From: Panicum virgatum
Taxonomy: Eukaryota > Streptophyta > Magnoliopsida > Poales > Poaceae
Assembly: GCF_016808335.1 (NCBI RefSeq)
Contig: NC_053138.1
Location: forward strand, 52,606,951 to 52,670,950
Direction of reading: 5' to 3'
DNA length: 64,000 nucleotides
The translations under genes were made by a program, and so were the position numbers. The number at the start of each line of letters is the position of its first letter. Within the stretch, counting starts at the first letter, position 1. This document shows, piece after piece, positions 56,838-64,000 of this stretch. The notes under the pieces were generated by a model. It ran no database searches and was not told the origin of the DNA. It saw only the letters and a program-made list of their open reading frames with translations.

Positions 56838-57963
56838 AGGATGGTTGAGAACACTGTGCCGGTGCCGATGGTGGTGGAGGTGGCGATCCGCCTCTCCCTC
56901 CTCCTCCATTGCACCCAACCCTTGTGGAGATCCTTAGAAGGTCATAAGAGAGCTGACAAACGCAAAATCAGATTATGCAAGACATTGTGCAGCACTTGGG
57001 TGGGCAAGGACATGGTGGTCAACTCCATGGTCATTCCGCTTTCATGGCCACTGACCCTCCTATCTTTCGTGGATCAAAGGAGCCTTTTGATGCTGATTTT
57101 TGGCTGCGTACCATAGAGCAAAAATTTGGTCTTATTCAGTGCAATGATCAAGAGAAGGTCAATTATGCGGCTCATCAACTTCGTGATGCCGCAGGAGCTT
57201 GGTGGCATGGATACATGGCACAAGTTGGAGAAGGTCACTAAGTGACTTGGGTTGAATTTCGTGAGGCTTTTCGTGCATATCACATTCCAAGAGTGTGCTC
57301 AACATCAAGAGAGATGAGTTCCACAGGTTGCGCCAAGGCAACAAGCCCATGATGGAGTATGTCAATACTTTCAATTATCTTGCCCAATATGCCTTGGAAG
57401 ATGTCAACACGGATGAGAAGAAGCAAGATCATTTCATGAATGGGCTTCTTCGAAGCTACAATCTCATCTCTCTACCATGGATTTTTAGGATTTCAATGAC
57501 ATGGTTAGCAAGGCGATTAAGGCCGAGTACAAGATGAATGCATTTGAAAATGAGAATCCTAGGATTGAGGTGGAGAACCGCAAGTGGGCTGCCTCTTCTT
57601 CAACCGGTGGTGGCTCGCAACGCCCCCGCACGGGACTTCCTCCTCCACCCCGTGTGCCGGGTTTTGGTGCTCATCAACCCATGTGGATGGCACGCCGTCC
57701 TCCGGCTCCCCAAGGTCAACCTTCTCGTATTCCGGGGCAGCCGGGAGGCAGTGGTGGAAATATCTCTCGTGGGCCATGCTTCAATTGTGGCAGGCAAGGC
57801 CACATCTCTCGTGATTGTCCCTCTCCAAGAAAGGGTGGAGCCGGCAATGCTCCAAACCCACCAACTCCTCCTCCTCGCCAAGATGGGAAAAATGTTCAAA
57901 ATTCTAAGCGTGGCAAGTTGAATCATATCACGGCGGAAGAAGATAGTGAGGACATGCAAGCTA
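56838..57963 (+). pseudogene. Gypsy gag with zinc knuckle, frameshifted
   Basis: A proline/glycine-rich start from about 56838 is frameshifted into 56975-57241, with the retrotransposon gag text F-R-G-S-K-E-P-F-D-A-D-F-W-L and A-G-A-W-W. 57295-57537 holds Y-V-N-T-F-N-Y-L-A-Q-Y-A. 57501-57980 has a basic linker and C-F-N-C-G-R-Q-G-H-I-S-R-D-C. At least three frame changes. The C-terminal text diverges from a gag-protease junction near 57960. Confidence 0.85.
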
Positions 57964-58410
57964 TATTTTCAAATTGGTGATCATGTCTATCTCAAGGTCA
58001 CACCTTTTAAGGGTACTCAACGATTCCAAGAGAAAGGCAAGCTTGCTCCACGCTATATTGGTCCATTCCGGATTTTGGCAAGGCGTGGGACTGTCGCCTA
58101 TCAATTAGAATTACCACAGTCTCTATCAATCATTCATAATGTGTTTCATGTCTCTCAATTGAAGAAATGCCTAAGAGTTCCTATGGAAGCCACTAATTAT
58201 GAGGATCTTCATATTCAACCCAATTTATCTTACAAAGGGCATCCCATCCGAATTCTTGATCGAGATGAGCGCAAGACTAGAAACAAGACTACCAAATTTG
58301 TGAAAGTCCAATGGAATCACCATTCTGAGCGAGAGCCAACTTGGGAGCAAGAAGATCAACTTCGACAATCTTATCCTGAATTATTAATGGATGAGTATGA
58401 GCACTTATGA
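57964..58410 (+). pseudogene. Gypsy integrase C-terminus with chromodomain-like tail
   Basis: In frame from about 57946 to 58410: F-Q-I-G-D-H-V-Y-L-K-V, then G-K-L-A-P-R-Y-I-G-P-F (the GPY/F module), V-F-H-V-S-Q-L-K-K-C, and a tail K-V-Q-W-N-H-H-S-E-R-E-P-T-W-E typical of Tekay/Del chromodomains, which guide integration to heterochromatin. The frame opens directly from gag DNA, so everything from protease to the DDE core has been deleted. Confidence 0.87.
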
Positions 58411-58606
58411 TCTTTTCTAAGGTTCCATCTTGTTTATAATCTCCTAGTGATTACATGATCGATGTTACATTGAGATGTTTATTTGGATAGAACTTTCTAC
58501 CTTAGATAAGACCACTAAACTGAGTTCTTTTTGGGCAATCTTTGTCTCTTGCGGATAGCCCACCATCTTTAGATCCGTAGTGAAATCTCGGGACGAGATT
58601 TTTCCA

Positions 58607-58620
58607 AGAGGGGGAGAATT
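58607..58620 (+). promoter_or_regulatory. Polypurine tract of the Tekay-like element
   Basis: AGAGGGGGAGAATT immediately before the 3' LTR start TGTAACATCC. Confidence 0.85.
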
Positions 58621-58926
58621 TGTAACATCCCTAGAATAATTATAGGTTCATCATGACATCATATGCATCATCAAATATTTTCAAGAAAGGGTTATCCGGA
58701 TAAACCCGAAGTTTCCGGGCTTATACACGGAGTTTCCGGTTTTGGCAGGATAGGTGTGTGTCAAACGTGCAGAAACTTTGCGCCACGTGCCCCCACTCGG
58801 GCCCACACATCAGCCCGAGCTCTTCTTCACCAGAGCACCCTCCTACTCTCTCTCTCTCTCTCTCACTCCCATTCACTCCACAACTCTCTCTCTCACTCTC
58901 TCTCTCTACTCTATGCCATGCAGGAG
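58621..58926 (+). repeat. 3' LTR of the Tekay-like element, first 306 bp
   Basis: Aligns with 52778-53083 up to CCATGCAGGAG, where a new LTR starts with TGTTGGCGCC. The break is an insertion site, not a natural end. Confidence 0.9.
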
Positions 58927-59941
58927 TGTTGGCGCCTACCAACGTCATCTGGCGATGATGCCCGCAGACGCCAAGTTTGGGGTGACTGTATTTCATGAAC
59001 CACGAATGAATCCACAAGCGCATGGAATACCGATGTAGCATTTTACCCGGGAGTATACCGGGGTGTCATTTATATTTTCGCAGGGAAGGCCATGAGTGGG
59101 AGAATATATAGATTAGTGGGTGAACTCTATCTAGATTGGATATTCTCATGCATAAATAGGGGTAAGATAATAACATGGTAGGAGGTAGTGTGACACACAC
59201 ACAAACTACCCTCTTGGATAAATAAAAGATAAAGATTGCTTTAGGCCAGGAGCAGGGAAAAAGTCAGAGCTCGAGTCAGTTGTGCTAGGCTAGCTATATC
59301 TACACTTTCTCATTAGTTAGCTTGTCAGAGATTAAACTACACAACAGGGAGATCGCTATCGAAGTAACGGGAGGAGCCCGTACACCCCGGCGACTTTATA
59401 TACCTCCTACCCCCCATACCGAACATGGAGGATTACTAAAAGGCTCGGACAGGGCTGTCACCACCTGCCGGCTATCTCTACAAACCGTGGGTATAGTTGA
59501 CATCCAGCAACTCTTAGCTAATCTAGACACCATGTCTACACTAGTAAGGGATACTCTAGTGTCCCGCGCAGAGCCCCCACCCTCCGGATGGACAGACATC
59601 ACACTAGAACAATCATACGAATACTGGAATAGTTGATAGAATTCTAGGAACAAAAGACTAACCATCTCCTGCACAGGGCAATTATGCAATGAGATCATTG
59701 AATAATAATGCAACCATGACAAGAAGCATATACTCGATAACTCAGAATATACTTCAAGCAGATATCGGTAACCATAGTCTAATTCTATTACAAACAACTG
59801 AATATTACAAGAGAGAGCTAGAGATAAACCCATACCAGACTCTCGAGCAACTCCGGCGACTCGATGACTCCTAGACTTCTCCTAAACTCCACTAAGCCTA
59901 AAGACTATGCAAGAAGGAACTTGAGAGGTGAGTGAACTGAG

Positions 59942-59973
<32 letters not shown>

Positions 59974-60458
59974 GTCTACCCCCTCCCTTATATTTATAGG
60001 AGGGAGCCACCGGCCATAGCACCCCAAACCGACCTAAAGGAGCAACAGGGAGGCGCCACGTGGCAAAGTTGAGGCGGTGGGGCCTGGGCGGCCGACCTAT
60101 AGGTCGGCCGGCCTGCCCTGGCCGCCAACTGCCCCCAACTACTGTGGGTTGGGCTTGTTTGGGCCTCCTTGTCTGATCCACGCTGGGTTTGGCCTGTCTT
60201 GACTTGTTTTGCTTCGGTTCTTGGGCTACACTTGGTCCATTTGAGCCTGAATCGGTATTCTGATATTTTCTGTGATTTTCTACTGGGTCAAAGTGTGCTT
60301 GCAACCTGCATATTAGCTCAAAAACACAACTTGCATATTGAAGAAGGTAAAGTGTTGTTTAGGGACTTTATTGAATATAAGTACGTGTAAGAAATGCAAA
60401 CTCTCATGATTTTCTGATCAAGTTGACGCCTGGAAATGGTCGTTAGTGAGCGTCAACA
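58927..60458 (-). repeat. 3' LTR of the Athila/Tat-like element
   Basis: 1,532 bp, plus-strand ends TGTTGGCGCC and GAGCGTCAACA. A TATA-like CCTATAAATATAAGG (minus strand, about 59986-60000) and a (TG)n run at 59942-59969 lie inside. Confidence 0.85.
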
Positions 60459-60471
60459 AGATCCCCCAAGC
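60459..60471 (-). promoter_or_regulatory. Polypurine tract of the Athila/Tat-like element
   Basis: Minus strand AGCTTGGGGGATC and the T before the LTR start TGTTGACGC. A similar AGCTTGGGGGAGG is found at about 61844-61856 beside the end of the coding frame and may be a second tract. Confidence 0.75.
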
Positions 60472-61899
60472 TGTCCTTTGCTTGTCCCAGGCAAAGTAGG
60501 ACAAATCAAGTTGTTGATCAAAAAATCACTTTGACTTGTATCATACTTGTCATGTCATAGTCTGAAGCAAAGAGATTTATATTTAAGCTCAAATAAGTTG
60601 GTTAGCATGCCTTTGCTCAATTACCTTACTCTCTCATGGGGCTTTTCAGCTGTCTCCTTGTCTTGGGCTGTTGAGAGTTAGAACGATGCATAAAGTAATA
60701 CTTACTTGTTTCTAGATCTACAATCCATCTGGAGATACCTTTTTGAAAGATTTTTGAAAACATGGCAAAGCTCCCAGGATAACTCTCTCGAGGCACTCAT
60801 CTTGTATCTCCTTACCAAGGCAGTGTTTGTCTTTGATCTTACCTACTGCTATAAGCCTTTGTGGAGCTCAAGGAAGGATAAAAATAGGGCACACTTGTAT
60901 TCTATTTATTGTAAACTCAAAGAGAGGATCCAAGAAGAAACAAGTCATGCAATCTCAATCAAAAAGGTGCAAGTGTATGAGTGGATGGATGGATGGATGA
61001 ATATGGCTTACTCCTTAAGGAGATGTCTTTTCTCTCTCGAATCATCCCTGTCTCTTTTTTTTTAGACATGGTTGCCCCTTTTTTTTCTCTTTTTTTCTTT
61101 TTTCTCTTTTTTCTTTTTTTGGTCATGCTTCTTGGCATGCCATCTTTTCTTTTGGGACAACCATAATCTGACTTTATTTTATTTCATAGATGTTCTACAA
61201 GAAAGATCACCGAGACATGGAGCATTTATTAATGTGGAATGGATGGTAGTACTAATTCCCAGTGTAGGAATGTAGCAAATGGATGGGATGTGTACGTGCT
61301 TATGATCGAGAAAGCATGAAGGGTATCTCACTAGGGTCACCCAATTTGACAAAACTCAACAGTACATCAAGCAGTATATGTATAAGGGTTTTTCATGGAA
61401 TATGACATATGGCTCTGGTAGGACATTGCATATCGCTGGGGAACTTGCCTTTTTAAATTTTATTTTTTAAAACAACTCCAGACTTCAAGCATTACTAGAA
61501 CAAGCATGCAGAACATTATTTACCATATCTAAACTCACAGCAACTTAGACTCAGATCAAGCGTATGCAACCCACGGAACTTTCAGGTTTATTGGCAAGAT
61601 ACTTGCGTAACCAACGAATATAAACTCAAGAGAACTCTTATTTTCAAGACTAGGCACAATAGACATGCTAAAGCAAAGCAAAACTCATCCTTTCAACTTA
61701 TCAAGGGGAGTTAAAACATTCTTACCGTGCATCATGGAAAAAAGGGAAATAAAGCAGTAAATTTTTATTTTGTTTTTAGAAGTTTTTATCAAATTTTATT
61801 GAAAGCAAATAAAAGGGATACAGTTGACATAGGGGAGGGAACCTCCCCCAAGCTAGCTCTTAGTTAGGGTCGAAAAGCAGGACCTTTCTCCATACCTGA
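60472..61899 (-). other. Non-coding region between protease and 3' LTR
   Basis: About 1.4 kb. The minus strand has no long frame. On the plus strand 60706-61065 is an open frame of 119 codons without a recognisable domain. T-rich tract at 61060-61130 and a GGAT repeat near 60980. Confidence 0.45.
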
Positions 61900-64000
61900 T
61901 TAGGTTGATGTCGTTTCGTCCGTACCTGGAGAAGTAGTAGCGGTTGATGACGTCTTGTTCTTCTTGCGCCACACCTTCTTAGTCTTCTTTGGTGGCGTAG
62001 GCGGCGCAGGAACAGGATCCTTGAATGCTGGAAAGATGATCTTCAGATCTTCCCATACTGTATCGGTGATGAAATCGGGGATCTTCTGATCATCTTCCAC
62101 TGGCTCGGTTGGTGGAGTATGAATTTCCCAATCCTCCCAAGCTAGCTTGGAAGAAGGGCGATAGTCTTGATCATCCCAACCGGGCTCTGCCCATAGCCCT
62201 TGTTTCTCACTATCCTCATGAATCAGAAATACCTTTCTCTTATTTTGGAACTTAAATTTCATGGTCTTTCCCATGATTCGGAGACTGATTCTCCCTCTCC
62301 CCACATCAATTCTGGTATTTGTATCCTTAAGGAATGGTCGCCCAAATATGAGCGGAATTCCAAGATCTCCTTCCATATCAAGGACTATGAAGTCCACCAA
62401 TATGTAGGTATTCTTGACCTTTACCATTAACCTTTCCACAACTCCTTCTGGATATCTTATCATGGAGTCTGCCAGCTAAACACACATAGTGGTAGGGGAA
62501 ATTGATGGATAGCCTAACTTCTCGAAAGTCACCTTGGGCATGATGTTGACGCTGGCTCCAAGGTCACAAAGGGCGTGATCAAATTCATAATCAAAGATTG
62601 AGCACCTGATCATTGGGGTTCCGGGATCTTCTCGTATTGTGGCTGCTAACTCGCCCCATGCACCTCTTCTTGGGCGTGTGAGCTTCTCTTCGTAGCTGAG
62701 GGGTGTTCTACTAAGGGGCTCTTTTCACATAGCATTAACGACATTCTCGCTTTCTAGAGTAGACTCGGGTTGCCCCGGGAGCGTCCCTAGCTCAGCAGCA
62801 GGTGTAGCAGCAGCTAATTGAGCCAATTGAGTTTCTAGCGCCTTGTTGAAACTCAGCTGGTTCTTCATAGTTGTGGAGAATCTGTCCATCTTGGCATGGA
62901 CAGTCTCCATAGATTTGTCCATAGCGGCCAACTTCTTCTAAAGGGACTCATTAATCTTCGCTTGGCCGTAGACAAGATCTCTCAAGATAGGCTGGTTAGG
63001 ACCGAAAGAATTCAAATTCCCATTACCTCCATAGTAATATGGGCGTGGTTGATTCCACCCCTGACCTCCTTGTGGACGAAACCCATTGCTGCCATTGAGA
63101 AATAGAGCTTCTTCTTGGGTTTGTGGGCAATTGTCGCCTGAATGTCCAACATTCCCGCAGACCTCGCACGTCATGCGAGCTTGCAAGGCTTGAAGTGTTT
63201 GCATCTGAGCCTTATCTTGGGAATAATCCTCAAATTTCTTGAGGAGGAGATCAATCTTCATAGCGAGCATATCAGTCTCCTTGACGGAGTGCATACCTCG
63301 CTGGCGCGGTTGGAGGCGATCATCGCTCCAACCTTGGTTGGAAACCATCTTCTCGATCAATGATGTAGCTCTTTCAGTGGTCAGCGAGAAGAAAGCTCCA
63401 CCCGCAGCGGCATCTACATGATCACGGGATGACTGTGTCAACCCATTGTAGAAGTTCTGTAGAACGAGCCAATTGTCCATTCCATAGTGCGGACATGCCA
63501 GAATGTACAGCCTCTCCCAAGCTTCCGGAATTGACTCATTTGATGCCTGCTGGAAGTTCGAAATCCGACCACGAAGAGCATTGGTTTTGCCCGTTGGGAA
63601 GAACTTCGAGAGGAACGCCTTGGTACATTTGTCCCAAGTATCCACAGTAGCCTTGTTAGCATAAAACCATTGCTTCGCTCTCCCTAAGAGAGAGAACGGA
63701 AACAGACAGAGCCGGATTGCATCTTGTGATACACCCTTGATAACAAAAGTACTGCAGAGTTCCAGGAACTGCTGGAGATGAGCGCTGGCATCCTCATTAG
63801 TCTTGCCACAGAATGGGCTGGCCTGCACCATCGTAATGAGACCCGTCTTGATCTCGAAATTTTCTCCTCCGGTGTTAACCTCGGGTCCGGTTGGGACCTG
63901 GCTAGCAGACGGAGCAGAGTAATCACGGAGTGTCTTCTGGGCCATAGCTCTAGGAGCTGACGACGATGCGATGACTGGATCGACTGCCGAGAGTGACATC
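61900..64000 (-). pseudogene. Gypsy gag-protease frame (Athila/Tat-like), N-terminus outside window
   Basis: A single frame from the window end to a TAA at 61900, with premature stops at 62938 (TAG), 62725 (TGA) and 62476 (TAG). Gag: M-V-Q-A-S-P-F-C-G, L-F-P-F-S-L-L-G-R-A-K-Q-W-F, and the zinc knuckle C-E-V-C-G-N-V-G-H-S-G-D-N-C near 63150. A spacer with M-D-K-S-M-E-T follows. The protease shows L-C-D-L-G-A-S-V-N-I-M-P near 62550, with catalytic aspartate in the D-L-G-A-S form, and I-F-G-R-P-F-L near 62340. The end is lysine-, proline- and threonine-rich. The 5' start codon may be just outside the window. Confidence 0.88.

Larger units (their letters stand above)
52778..58926 (+). mobile_element. 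Gypsy LTR retrotransposon, Tekay/Del-like chromovirus, pol core deleted
   Basis: 5' LTR 52778-55339, primer-binding site 55343-55354, an unidentified ORF, gag, integrase C-terminus, polypurine tract at 58607-58620, and the first 306 bp of the 3' LTR at 58621-58926. There another Gypsy element interrupts it, so the rest of the 3' LTR and the target duplication should lie beyond the window. The base run before the 5' LTR is ACGAC. Protease, RT, RNase H and the integrase core are missing. Confidence 0.9.
58927..64000 (-). mobile_element. Gypsy element (Athila/Tat-like) with gag and protease only, runs off the window
   Basis: The 3' LTR lies at 58927-60458, its polypurine tract at 60459-60471 on the minus strand, then about 1.4 kb without coding, then a gag-protease frame running to the window end. 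The five bases before the LTR are AGGAG; the partner target site is outside the window. No RT, RNase H or integrase motif lies between protease and the 3' LTR. Confidence 0.88.

Noticed and set aside
60706..61065. Plus-strand frame of 119 codons inside the Gypsy 3' non-coding region
   Set aside because: Opposite to the element's transcription, with no recognisable domain. Antisense ORFs occur in some grass Gypsy elements, but nothing here shows selection.

Overview
This is plant nuclear DNA, most likely from a grass (Poaceae). The evidence is the mixture of long-LTR Copia and chromovirus-type Gypsy elements, Helitrons with a CTAG 3' end, Stowaway and hAT-like MITEs, Mutator-like, hAT and PIF/Harbinger transposase remnants, and one GRF zinc-finger gene with spliced exons. 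I see no bacterial operons, organellar genes, rRNA, tRNA or CRISPR. Almost the whole window is transposable elements, many nested, as in a repeat-rich intergenic or pericentromeric region. Species cannot be fixed from the sequence alone.

Layout. 1-877 is a Helitron cut by the window start (minus); a second copy lies at 6433-7446 (plus) and a third at 28941-29965 (minus). A solo Copia LTR with a perfect 5-bp target duplication fills 1433-3043. A CACTA-type terminus starts at 5952. A host gene encoding a GRF-type zinc-finger protein starts at 8551. Its first coding exon is split by an 11.4-kb Copia element of the Maximus/SIRE (Opie-like) type at 8653-20060 (minus), flanked by TCAAC. The rest of exon 1 (20066-20191), exon 2 (22407-22723) and exon 3 (22817-22896) follow. 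Then come a broken MULE transposase (24185-26587, minus), a hAT transposase C-terminus (27176-28024) abutting a GC-rich block with an exonuclease-like gene scrap, a LINE 3' end (about 32095-32826), a long-TIR MULE-like element (33014-34316) and a Harbinger fragment.

A second Copia element (36219-43559, TSD GTGGC) carries a MULE (38754-40408) with 212-bp inverted repeats and a perfect 9-bp target duplication. A third Copia element (43997-51249, TSD GCGGC) is nearly intact: one frame of 1326 codons broken by a single TAG. A Gypsy element of the Tekay/Del type (from 52778, plus) has lost its pol core, so that gag runs into the integrase C-terminus. Its 3' LTR is interrupted at 58926 by another Gypsy element (58927 to beyond the window end, minus), in which only gag and protease are recognisable before the 3' LTR.

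The main observations are: the GRF gene knocked out by a precisely mapped Copia insertion; premature stops in three retroelements that are all TAG or TGA, as expected from C-to-T change at methylated CAG and CGA sites; clusters of CCGG/CGGT palindromes inside three LTR types, with oppositely oriented clusters around the promoter of the solo LTR; an unidentified ORF upstream of gag in the Tekay-like element; and the gag-protease-only Gypsy element.
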